In this document: in pieces, positions 18,501 to 25,017 of the stretch | How positions within the stretch are numbered: the first letter of the stretch is position 1 | Layout of the letters: each line of letters opens with the position of its first letter | From: CAYWEM01 sp964457225 | GTDB lineage: Bacteria; Acidobacteriota; Aminicenantia; UBA2199 | Reading direction: 5' to 3' | NCBI GenBank assembly: GCA_964457225.1 | Contig: CAYWEM010000009.1 | Coordinates: 43,292 to 107,291, forward strand | Length of the DNA: 64,000 nt | Made by a program: the position numbers and the translations under genes | Notes under the pieces: generated by a model | What the model saw: the letters and a program-made list of their open reading frames with translations, nothing else | What the model was told of the DNA's origin: nothing | The model's database searches: none

Positions 18501-18576
18501 CAACCTGGAAAACGCCGCTGAACTGCTTACCCGCCTGAGGGCGGTCAGCCGGGAAGACCGGCTCCGAACAATTTAA
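15553..18576 (+). CDS. Kinase - M23 peptidase - class III aminotransferase fusion
   Basis: A 1007-residue three-domain protein. Residues 1 to about 350 are an aminoglycoside-phosphotransferase/choline-kinase-like domain, with catalytic loop LIHNDANDLN (HxDxxxxN, near residue 197) and LLDYGDARHTW. Residues about 400-560 are an LytM/M23 domain with HLGLD near 435 and HLHF near 528 as zinc ligands. Residues about 590-1007 are a PLP class III aminotransferase: FFVNSGSEANELALRLAR, DEVQTGFGRVG and catalytic Lys in TMGKPMGNGHPLG near 843. The kinase and aminotransferase halves resemble human hydroxylysine kinase and phospho-lyases of the AGXT2L family. The ATG at 15553 has AGGAG 9 nt upstream; an earlier in-frame start would overlap the divergent promoter. 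Confidence 0.9.
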   Translation: MRKKQNLVEKAARLAAEHYSLEGLISELPGEIDRNFKLSTSGGGDFLLKLSPPETRPAYLDFQVGILEHLAAEPRSFLFPRVLKNRSGEYLSRFEDEQGQSCQARLLTWIPGRTWAGVNPRGPRLLENLGVKCAAVVQALASFDHPEAHLPHDWDPRRAAWTANHLDLFNDRERTLLEFFLGLFQERAGLLNGLRRSLIHNDANDLNILVGTDPKQPQVTALLDYGDARHTWTVNEAAVTLAYVLADRPDPLGAANHFLRGFNSVTALLDEELEALYLLIGLRLVISVCKSRLNKKLNPRNPYLQVSDAPAWRLLHCWREIPAALAGCSFRAACGRPALPDRPLFDQWAAGRKWKISDLLPGRSSRNLHRIDLSVGSTFLGNFSVYRRPEMFSPEMSEFLKNSPGVIPAGGYAEARPFYSTPAFRREGENGPEYRCLHLGLDLWQSAGTEVAAPYPGEIWDWADNNLEKDYGATVILRHRYAPGRYFFTLYGHLARSSLSGLEKGRKLKAGQVFAAMGPWEENGNWPPHLHFQIVLDLLDNKGDFPGAAFPSSWALWSGLCPDPNLLFKEEVLVPAEKPDPAILRAELLGASLSLSYEQPLKIVRGEMQYLVSECGRLYLDTVNNVAQVGHEHPRVVTAGQRQMAVLNTNTRYLHDKIIEYAAALLAALPARLEVLFFVNSGSEANELALRLARNHSSERDVIVLDHAYHGNSTGCIDISPYKFSGPGGRGCPAFTRVAPLPDTFRGLYRGPDPDNARKYAAHVGEIIGELKKAGRKPAAFIAESMAGCGGQVVFPKGYLEAVYQQVRQAGGLCIADEVQTGFGRVGERFWAFELQGVEPDIVTMGKPMGNGHPLGAVACTRKLAESFANGMEYFNTFGGNPVSCAVGLEVLRVIREDGLQENALKVGSMLREGLVQLQGEWPLLADIRGHGLFLGLELNLDDLEPAAEQCAYLVERMKEQGVLMSIDGPDHNVVKIKPPLCFNLENAAELLTRLRAVSREDRLRTI

Positions 18577-18589
18577 AGGCGCCGGCAAC

Positions 18590-19255
18590 TCAGCTTATAG
18601 GGGCGCAGTGCCTTGGGGCTTTCCTTCCGGCTTGGCTCAAGGTTTGCAGGCAGTTCCCCAGCTCGAAGACAAAGCTTTTTTGATTGCCGCCGGCCGCTTC
18701 CAGTTTCAACAAGGATCGGTGGGCCGTTATTTCCGCTTCTCCCAGTTCCCTGGTCCTGGAAAAGTCAAGCAAGTTCCCCTGTACCCGATAAGCCCGGCTC
18801 GCATTGATCATGTTTCTTATCGATCCGGCCACGGCCGGATGATAGGTGACGATAAAGACCGCCTTGCTGATCCGGGTTCTTTGCCGGCTTATCCCGGCGA
18901 TCCTTAGCAGGGCTTCCTGCTGGAAAAGCCGGTTGAATCCAGTATACAAAGAGCGGAAAGCGGGATTACTTATGGCCGACATTATTTCCCAGAATCCTCT
19001 TTGTAATTCGACAACTCGTACAAATCCGATCAGGTTGTCGTGCAAATAAAAGAACAGGTTGCTTTCATTTCCTGACAAAGCCTGGCTCAGGGAGATGGAG
19101 AAAGGCTCGTAAAGATTTCCTGTACCTGATTGCACTGATTTTTCGTTCTCCCGGTTCAGCCATTTTTCCAGCAGTACTAATTCGAATGGGCAATTAGGCT
19201 TGTTCGTGGTTACAACCAATTCCAATGATAAGTCTATCTTCGTTGTTTTTTCCAT
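18590..19255 (-). CDS. Hypothetical protein, 221 aa
   Basis: I do not recognise the family with confidence. The central part (FYLHDNLIGFVRVVELQRGFWEIMSAISNPAFRSLYTGFNRLF) has the strand-helix rhythm of an acyltransferase (GNAT-like) or a PilZ-like fold, but no diagnostic motif is seen. The ATG at 19255 has GGAGG 7 nt upstream and is preferred over an ATG nine codons earlier. There is no signal peptide or membrane segment. It is convergent with the fusion gene (14 nt apart) and divergent from ispG. Confidence 0.6.
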   Translation of the reverse strand: MEKTTKIDLSLELVVTTNKPNCPFELVLLEKWLNRENEKSVQSGTGNLYEPFSISLSQALSGNESNLFFYLHDNLIGFVRVVELQRGFWEIMSAISNPAFRSLYTGFNRLFQQEALLRIAGISRQRTRISKAVFIVTYHPAVAGSIRNMINASRAYRVQGNLLDFSRTRELGEAEITAHRSLLKLEAAGGNQKSFVFELGNCLQTLSQAGRKAPRHCAPIS

Positions 19256-19512
19256 GACCAACCCTCCAAAAAACAAATGCAAATGCTATTCTATACAAAA
19301 AGAAAAATCATATATATGTAATCAAGATAGTCTAAGAATGCATGATATGATGAATCTCTTGAATAGTAAGAGAAGTTATTGTCAATTATAAAAAATGAAT
19401 GATCAGGTAAATATGAGCTGAACTGTGTGAATGGATGAATGCCGGCATTCAGGAGCTGTTTGATCCAGGCCGCCTGTTTGACAGCCGCCGGAAAGAGGTT
19501 TACCATGAATCG
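19256..19512. other. AT-rich divergent intergenic region before ispG
   Basis: A locally AT-rich stretch between the 18590 gene and ispG. It contains GGAGG for the minus-strand gene and several AT-rich hexamers (TATAGAAT, TATAAA), but I could not pair a -35 and -10 with good spacing in either direction. An in-frame ATG at 19435 could extend ispG by 26 codons; that extension is not conserved-looking. Confidence 0.4.
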
Positions 19513-20562
19513 ATGCCGGCAAAAAGAGTGATATTCGTCGGTTCGGTGCCCATCGGGGCCGGACACCCGGTTGTCATCCAGTCGATGACCAAAACGGCGC
19601 CTGATGATGTCCAGGGTACACTTGAGCAGATAAACCGCCTGAAGGCGGCCGGCTGCCGGTTGATCAGGGTGGCCCTGCCGGCCGCTGAAAACATCAGGTC
19701 ATTCAGGGCCGTGGTGTCCGCATCATCCCTGCCGGTAATCGCTGATATTCATTTTGATCACCGACTGGCCCTGGCCGCCATGGAGGCCGGAGCTGCTGCT
19801 GTGCGTATTAATCCCGGCAATATAGGTTCGCGCAGCAAGGTCAGGGAGATCCTGGAAGCGGCCGCTGAAAGGGGGGTCGCCCTGAGAATTGGGGTAAATT
19901 CCGGTTCCCTGGAAAAAAAATACTTGAATCCGCAGAAAACTCTGGCCGAGCAGTTGACGGATTCTTTGCTCGACCACGTCCGCTTCTGCGAAGATTGCGG
20001 CTTTTTCAACCTGAAACTCTCGGTAAAAACCACGACCGTCAGGGACACCATCGCCGCTTACCGGCACCTGGACCGGCTGCTCCCGTATCCACTGCACCTG
20101 GGCTTGACCGAGGCCGGCCCCTTTTTGCCCGGGACCGTGAAATCGGTGCTGGCGCTCGGTAATCTCCTGATGGACGGTATCGGAAACACCATCCGGGTTT
20201 CCCTGACCGCTGACCCGGTGCAGGAAGTCCTGGTGGCCAGGGAACTGCTTAAAGCCCTGGGACTTCTTCAGGAAGACCTGGAAATCATATCTTGTCCTAC
20301 CTGTGCCAGAACTTCGGTCGACCTGCTGGCCAAGGTCGAAGAATTCCAGGTCGCGTCCGCGGGACTGAAGCCTCCGCGTCCCCTGCGGGTGGCAATCATG
20401 GGTTGTGAAGTAAACGGTCCGGGTGAAGCCGCTCATGCCGATATAGGCCTGGCTTTCAGCCGTAGCCGGGGGTTCCTTTTCAGAAAAGGACGAATCGTCG
20501 GCCAGGTGGACCCGGAAAGGGCCGTGGCTGAATTACTTGCCCTGGTCATGCAGCCGGAGTAG
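19513..20562 (+). CDS. ispG: 4-hydroxy-3-methylbut-2-en-1-yl diphosphate synthase
   Basis: IspG (GcpE) converts 2-C-methyl-erythritol 2,4-cyclodiphosphate to HMBPP in the MEP isoprenoid pathway, using a 4Fe-4S cluster. The N-terminal TIM-barrel part has VGSVPIGAGHPVVIQSMTKT and VRINPGNIG. The C-terminal domain carries the cluster cysteines in ISCPTCART and MGCEVNGPGE. Length (349 aa) is typical. The start at 19513 aligns with the conserved N-terminus; AGAGG lies 14 nt upstream, rather far, and an ATG at 19435 remains possible. Confidence 0.95.
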   Translation: MPAKRVIFVGSVPIGAGHPVVIQSMTKTAPDDVQGTLEQINRLKAAGCRLIRVALPAAENIRSFRAVVSASSLPVIADIHFDHRLALAAMEAGAAAVRINPGNIGSRSKVREILEAAAERGVALRIGVNSGSLEKKYLNPQKTLAEQLTDSLLDHVRFCEDCGFFNLKLSVKTTTVRDTIAAYRHLDRLLPYPLHLGLTEAGPFLPGTVKSVLALGNLLMDGIGNTIRVSLTADPVQEVLVARELLKALGLLQEDLEIISCPTCARTSVDLLAKVEEFQVASAGLKPPRPLRVAIMGCEVNGPGEAAHADIGLAFSRSRGFLFRKGRIVGQVDPERAVAELLALVMQPE

Positions 20563-20653
20563 AAGACAGCACTTTGCAGCGCAGACGACTCTTGCCGCCC
20601 GGGAAATTAAATGTTATATTTTGTTTTTTTCGGAAGAGAGCAAGGAGAATAAA

Positions 20654-21076
20654 ATGTCAGAAACAGTCAAATGCGGCGGTTGCGGTAAAAACAATCGTTT
20701 TGAAAAAAAAGAGGGCGCAGTCTGCGGTTTTTGCCACCTGCCGCTTTTCGAGGAAAAAAGCCCGGGCCCGATCACGGTTGATGAAAAGAGCTTTCCTGAA
20801 TTCACGAAAAGCGAAGGAGCGGTCCTGGTGGATTTCTGGGCTCCCTGGTGCGGTCCTTGCCGCATGTTGACTCCGGTGCTGGAGAAATTCTCCGCCAAAC
20901 AGCAATCAATCAGGGTCGGCAAGGTAAACGTCGATGAAAACCCGCAACTGGCTGCTTCTTTCCAGATAATGTCCATTCCAACCATGATCGTGTTCCAGGC
21001 CGGCGCGGAAAAGAAAAGGCTGATGGGCCTGAAATCGCTGGCCGAGCTGGAAAGCGACCTGGCGGAATGGTTATAG
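20654..21076 (+). CDS. trxC: Thioredoxin with N-terminal zinc ribbon (TrxC type)
   Basis: A 140-residue thioredoxin. The N-terminal CGGCGKNN ... CGFC motif is a zinc-binding ribbon as in E. coli thioredoxin 2. The thioredoxin domain has the active site FWAPWCGPCRML and the cis-proline in SIPTMIVFQ. It reduces protein disulfides in the cytoplasm. The start has a good AAGGAG 6 nt upstream. It follows ispG by about 90 nt and ends 6 nt inside the convergent dGTPase gene. Confidence 0.93.
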   Translation: MSETVKCGGCGKNNRFEKKEGAVCGFCHLPLFEEKSPGPITVDEKSFPEFTKSEGAVLVDFWAPWCGPCRMLTPVLEKFSAKQQSIRVGKVNVDENPQLAASFQIMSIPTMIVFQAGAEKKRLMGLKSLAELESDLAEWL

Positions 21077-22096
21077 GAGAAATTCCGGCATTACTATGCT
21101 GTTGAACAGGTGCAGGGCGAAACGATCGGTCATCCCTGCTATGTAATCAACTATACGGCGTTGCCGGGAATCCCCGGCTGGATATGAGGCCAGCCCCGAC
21201 GGGGGATTGTTCTGCAGGTGCCGGTATATGGTCTCCAGCAGGTTCTCAATCTGTCTTCTCTGCAAGTCGGATTCACTGCGCAGGTAGACTTTCTTGTAAA
21301 GGAAATTACGCAGGTTCATCATCTCCTGGCAAACCGGTTCAGATACCGATATCATTTCCAGGTCAGCGGCACTGGTGGCGGCGATGACATCCAGCACGAT
21401 AGTGTCGATACGCCCGGCGAAGCTTTCACCCAGCAGCAGTCTTGACGAGGCGGGGATGTCGGCCATAGTGATCAGGCCGGCCCTGATTGCATCATCCAGG
21501 TCGTGGTTGACGTAGGCAATGATATCGGCGATGCGGACGATCTGCCCTTCCAGGGTCTGCGGCTGCTTGCCCCGGCCCGGAAGGGGCATGATGGGACCCC
21601 GGCCTTTTGAATGGCTGACGATGCCGTCCCGGACCTGCTCGGTCAGGTTCAGTCCCTGGCCTTCGTTTTCCAGCAGGTCAACGACCCGCAGGCTCTGTTC
21701 GTTATGCCTGAAACCGCTTTCCGATAAACCGTCCAGGATGGTTTCACCGAGGTGGCCGAAAGGCGTATGGCCCAGGTCGTGACCCAGGGCCACGGCTTCA
21801 CTCAAATCTTCATTCAGGTTCAGGGCCCGGGCTATGGTGCGGGCTATCTGGCTGACTTCCAGTGTATGGGTCAGTCGGGTTCGATAATGGTCACCCTCGG
21901 GGGAAAAGAAAACCTGGGTCTTATGCTTCAACCTGCGAAAAGCTTTGCTGTGCAGGATCCGGTCCCGGTCCCGCTGGAACTCGGTGCGAACCGGGGACTT
22001 TTCTTCCGGCTTGAGCCTGGTCGCTGTAGAACTACGCGCCGCCCGCGGATGCAGGTTTTTTTCTCTTGCTTCAAGGGTAATGCGGATCGAGTTCAA
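21071..22096 (-). CDS. dgt: Deoxyguanosinetriphosphate triphosphohydrolase-like protein
   Basis: An HD-domain protein of 341 residues. Metal ligands are seen in TRLTHTLEVSQIAR, ALGHDLGHTPFGHLGE (HD) and IADIIAYVNHDLDD. The N-terminus has FQRDRDRILHSKAFRRLKHKTQVF. Such proteins hydrolyse dNTPs to nucleoside and triphosphate. The start codon is TTG, supported by GGAG 7-8 nt upstream and by a promoter that shares its -35 with the divergent zincin gene. The substrate range cannot be told from sequence. Confidence 0.92.
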   Translation of the reverse strand: MNSIRITLEAREKNLHPRAARSSTATRLKPEEKSPVRTEFQRDRDRILHSKAFRRLKHKTQVFFSPEGDHYRTRLTHTLEVSQIARTIARALNLNEDLSEAVALGHDLGHTPFGHLGETILDGLSESGFRHNEQSLRVVDLLENEGQGLNLTEQVRDGIVSHSKGRGPIMPLPGRGKQPQTLEGQIVRIADIIAYVNHDLDDAIRAGLITMADIPASSRLLLGESFAGRIDTIVLDVIAATSAADLEMISVSEPVCQEMMNLRNFLYKKVYLRSESDLQRRQIENLLETIYRHLQNNPPSGLASYPAGDSRQRRIVDYIAGMTDRFALHLFNSIVMPEFLL

Positions 22097-22119
22097 TTTA
22101 ATTCTCCGACTGCTGATTC

Positions 22120-22171
22120 AGCATAACAGAGCGGTACTGACTTTGCAATTGGCAGGCGAATGAATTATGAT
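22120..22171. promoter_or_regulatory. Back-to-back promoters sharing one palindromic -35 (TTGCAA)
   Basis: The palindrome TTGCAA at 22143-22148 lies exactly 17 nt from TATGAT (22166-22171) on the plus strand, serving the zincin gene. It also lies exactly 17 nt from TATGCT (22125-22120) on the minus strand, serving dgt. Both -10 hexamers match 4-5 of 6 consensus bases. Two polymerases could not occupy both at once. Confidence 0.6.
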
Positions 22172-22206
22172 TTTCTTGATGCCCCCGGAGGAAGACTGAA
22201 TCGCCG

Positions 22207-22584
22207 ATGAACATTTCAATGTCCGCTTTTTCCGACCTGGTCAGGGAAATATTGGAGGAACTGTTGGACGACATGGACGATGAACTGCGTCTCCAGGCGG
22301 GAACGGTGCTCGTGTACAGTGCCGATGTTCCGGAACGTGATTGCGGCGGCGGAAATCATCATGACCTGCTCGGGCTTTTCCAGGGAGTTCCCCGGCCGAA
22401 AAGAACGGTATTCGCATCAGTACCACAGCCCCCGGACAGTATTACCGTCTTTCGCCGGGCTCACCTGCGAATCTGCCGCAACCGGGCGGAACTGCGCCAT
22501 GAAGTAAGAGCCACACTGATTCATGAATTCGGCCATTACTTCGGGTTTTCCGAGCGGGAACTGGCCGCCCGCGGCCTGAGCTGA
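22207..22584 (+). CDS. Minimal zincin metallopeptidase-like protein
   Basis: A 125-residue member of the small zincin family (formerly DUF1025). The zinc site HEFGHYFGFSE provides HExxH plus the downstream Glu. These proteins are widespread, soluble and of unknown substrate. It is the first gene of a plus-strand run (MoaE-like, nitroreductase, phosphohexomutases, PIG-L, SagB-type). GGAGGAAG lies 13-14 nt upstream of the ATG, somewhat far; an in-frame ATG 4 codons on is an alternative. Confidence 0.85.
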   Translation: MNISMSAFSDLVREILEELLDDMDDELRLQAGTVLVYSADVPERDCGGGNHHDLLGLFQGVPRPKRTVFASVPQPPDSITVFRRAHLRICRNRAELRHEVRATLIHEFGHYFGFSERELAARGLS

Positions 22585-22663
22585 ATTGTCCGTGTGTGAT
22601 CTTGAGGACTTTCGGAAAAATCCCCCTTGCCTTGGACACTTGCGTTGAAATGCCGCGCAGGCT

Positions 22664-23056
22664 ATGATTAAGCTGCACAGCGAGGTCGAAATGGATATCA
22701 CCCGAGCCGTAGAGGCTTTGAAAAAAGAGCCGGGATTTGCCGATCATGTCGGCATGATCCTGGTGCACAACGGAACGGTTCGATCATGGTCCAGGCGGGA
22801 CGGAGCCCAAGTTTCGGCCGTAGAAGTGAGGCCGGACATCGATAAGCTGGAACAACTGCGGCGGGAATACGAAAAACGCGAAGGAATCTTCAGGGTACTG
22901 CTGGAAGCCCGTTCAGGTTTACTTAAACCCGGGGATGACCTTTTGTTCATAGTGGTGGCCGGGGACATCCGTGAGCACGTTAAACCGGTGCTTTCGGAGT
23001 TGCTGGAGCGGGTCAAATCGGAAGCCGTCAGCAAGAGGGAAATCGGTCCAGCCTGA
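22664..23056 (+). CDS. MoaE-like protein (molybdopterin synthase large-subunit family)
   Basis: The 130-residue sequence follows the MoaE fold order: an N-terminal strand and helix (MDITRAVEAL), ILVHNGTVRSWSRR, a central helix (DIDKLEQLRREYEK), FRVLLEARSGLLKPGDDLLFIVVAG and a final helix ending VSKRE. Authentic MoaE converts precursor Z to molybdopterin with MoaD and has catalytic lysines in the KKE segment; here only one Lys remains (SKRE) and the C-terminus is short. It may therefore be a non-canonical member. No other moco gene is nearby. Confidence 0.65.
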   Translation: MIKLHSEVEMDITRAVEALKKEPGFADHVGMILVHNGTVRSWSRRDGAQVSAVEVRPDIDKLEQLRREYEKREGIFRVLLEARSGLLKPGDDLLFIVVAGDIREHVKPVLSELLERVKSEAVSKREIGPA

Positions 23057-23077
23057 TTTTCAGGCGGGAAAAACAGC

Positions 23078-23632
23078 ATGAACTTTCTCGAACTGGTGGG
23101 AAAACGCGAAAGTTGTCGCAGCTTCAGTGAAAAACCGGTGGAACGCCGCCTGATCGATCTTTGTCTTGAAGCCGCCCGGCTGGCTCCCTCGGCCTGCAAC
23201 GCCCAGCCCTGGTCGTTCATGGTTTTGGATCGCCCCCCGGAAATCCGTACCCTGCTGGCTCCGGCCCTGACCGGGGTTTACCGGGCTTCTTCCTTTATCC
23301 TGGATGCCCCGGTGCTGATCGTGGTCGAAACCAGGCGTGACGTGTTTATAACCAGGCTGGGAGGCATGTGGCGCGGTGTCCAGTACAGCCTGATTGACAT
23401 CGGCATCGCCTGCCAGCACCTGGTGCTGCAGGCCGCGGAGCTGGGGCTGGCATCCTGCTGGATCGGCTGGTTCAATGAAAAAAAACTGAAGCAAAGCCTG
23501 AAAATGCCGAAATCGGCCAGTATCGATATTGTCCTGGCCCTGGGTTACAGCCGGGAAAAAGCCGGCTTACGGCCTAAAACGAGGAAGGCTCTGTCGGAAA
23601 TAAGGCGGTTTTTTTTTGAAGATGAAAAATGA
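23078..23632 (+). CDS. Nitroreductase family protein
   Basis: A 184-residue FMN-dependent oxidoreductase. The N-terminus RESCRSFSEKPVERRLIDLCLEAARLAPSACNAQPWSF binds FMN phosphate (RxSxRxF and SACNAQPW). The second half contains DIGIACQHLVLQAAELGLASCWIGWFNE, the usual dimer/FMN helix. The substrate is unknown. It is one of two nitroreductase-fold genes flanking the phosphohexomutase pair. Confidence 0.88.
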   Translation: MNFLELVGKRESCRSFSEKPVERRLIDLCLEAARLAPSACNAQPWSFMVLDRPPEIRTLLAPALTGVYRASSFILDAPVLIVVETRRDVFITRLGGMWRGVQYSLIDIGIACQHLVLQAAELGLASCWIGWFNEKKLKQSLKMPKSASIDIVLALGYSREKAGLRPKTRKALSEIRRFFFEDEK

Positions 23633-23706
23633 TGATTTTACCGGCGCTGCAATTCGGCCTATTGCTGAGTCAGCCGAATTCTATATAGAATACCAAGAGA
23701 AAGAAA

Positions 23707-25017
23707 ATGCCGATCAAGCTCAACGTTTCCGGAATCCGCGGCCGCTTCGCTGAATTCACTCCGCACTGGGTGACCAGGCTGGTCAGTGCCTTCAGCGCCT
23801 GCATGGGACCCGGACCTTTTCTGATCGGCAGTGACCGCCGGCCTTCTGGTGCCTTCATCAGGCCGGCCGCACTGGCCGGCTTCCTGGCCGCAGGCGCTGA
23901 AATCTGCGATGCAGGTATCATGCCGACTCCCATTATGCAATGGCTCATTCCGAGGCAGGGATTCAAGGGCGGCCTGTCCATAACCGCCGGTCACAACCCC
24001 TTTGACTGGAACGCCCTGGTTTTCCTGAACCGGGAAGGGGCATACCTGAACCAGTTTGAAGGTGAAGAGTTTTTTTCTTTTTTTCATGCCGGGATAATGC
24101 GCAATGAACCTTTTGACCGCCAGGGAAACATGAGCCGGAATCCCCCCCCGATCGAAGCTTATTTTTCCGCGCTGGCCCTGGATGATTCCCCTTCAGAGCC
24201 GCTGCAATTCGTGATCGACTGTGTCAACGGTTTTACCTGCGAATTGCCGGCCAGGCTGGAAGAGGCACTGAAGGTGCGCATGATTCCGCTCTGCTGCTCC
24301 CCGGAGGAAATATCTATCCAGCGTGATCCTGAACCCAACACGGCCAATGCCGCCCTGCTGGCCAGGATGGTGCGCGAGACCGGCAGTAATGGAGGTTTCC
24401 TGCTCAACACCGATGCCAGCCGGGTTTTAGTGGTCGATGAAAAAGGCCGGCCCTATTCAGAGGAATTGAGCTTTCCGCTTTTTGCCAGCCTGATACTTGA
24501 GCGGAATCCGACCGACCTGGTTACCAATTACTCGACTTCCAAGGTCATCGACCAGGTTGCCAGGCGCTTCGGTGTCAGGGTTCATCGCACAGACGTGGGC
24601 CAGTCCGAAGTGGTACACCGGGCCGCGGAACTCGGCTGCCTGCTGGCCGGCGAAGGCAGCGGCTCGGTTCTTTTCTCTCCCTTCAGTTCGGGTTTTGACG
24701 CTTTTTATTTCATTCGTGAAGTAGTGTCAGGCCTGAAAAAAACCGGTCGCAGTCTTTCGGATTTACTGGCAGGTTTTCCGGTCCCGGCCATAATCAAGGA
24801 AAGCCATTTTCGTGAACCTGGAGATATTTACTCGGTTCTTGACAAAATAGGACGGTCTTTTCCCGATTCCCTGCGGCTCAAGGACGGTTACTACCTGGAG
24901 CAGGAAGATTCCTGGATCTGCATCAGGGCTTCGGCCACGGTCAACATGATCCGCCTGTACCTGGAAGGAGACCGCCTTGGGCAACAGCTCGCCGCAATCA
25001 GGGAGCTGCTGAAATGA
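23707..25017 (+). CDS. Degenerate alpha-D-phosphohexomutase (probable pseudoenzyme)
   Basis: This 436-residue protein has the four-domain phosphohexomutase fold but its active-site loops are altered. The phosphoserine loop, normally TASHNP, reads TAGHNPFDWNA (Gly near residue 94). The Mg2+ loop, normally DPDGDR, reads NTDASR near 233. The sugar loop GEGSG is kept. The phosphate loop (R-x-S-N/G-T-E-P) reads RASATVN near 408. Loss of both the phosphorylated serine and the metal aspartates argues against mutase activity. Its stop overlaps the start of the intact paralogue by 4 nt, so it may be a partner or regulator. Confidence 0.85.
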   Translation: MPIKLNVSGIRGRFAEFTPHWVTRLVSAFSACMGPGPFLIGSDRRPSGAFIRPAALAGFLAAGAEICDAGIMPTPIMQWLIPRQGFKGGLSITAGHNPFDWNALVFLNREGAYLNQFEGEEFFSFFHAGIMRNEPFDRQGNMSRNPPPIEAYFSALALDDSPSEPLQFVIDCVNGFTCELPARLEEALKVRMIPLCCSPEEISIQRDPEPNTANAALLARMVRETGSNGGFLLNTDASRVLVVDEKGRPYSEELSFPLFASLILERNPTDLVTNYSTSKVIDQVARRFGVRVHRTDVGQSEVVHRAAELGCLLAGEGSGSVLFSPFSSGFDAFYFIREVVSGLKKTGRSLSDLLAGFPVPAIIKESHFREPGDIYSVLDKIGRSFPDSLRLKDGYYLEQEDSWICIRASATVNMIRLYLEGDRLGQQLAAIRELLK

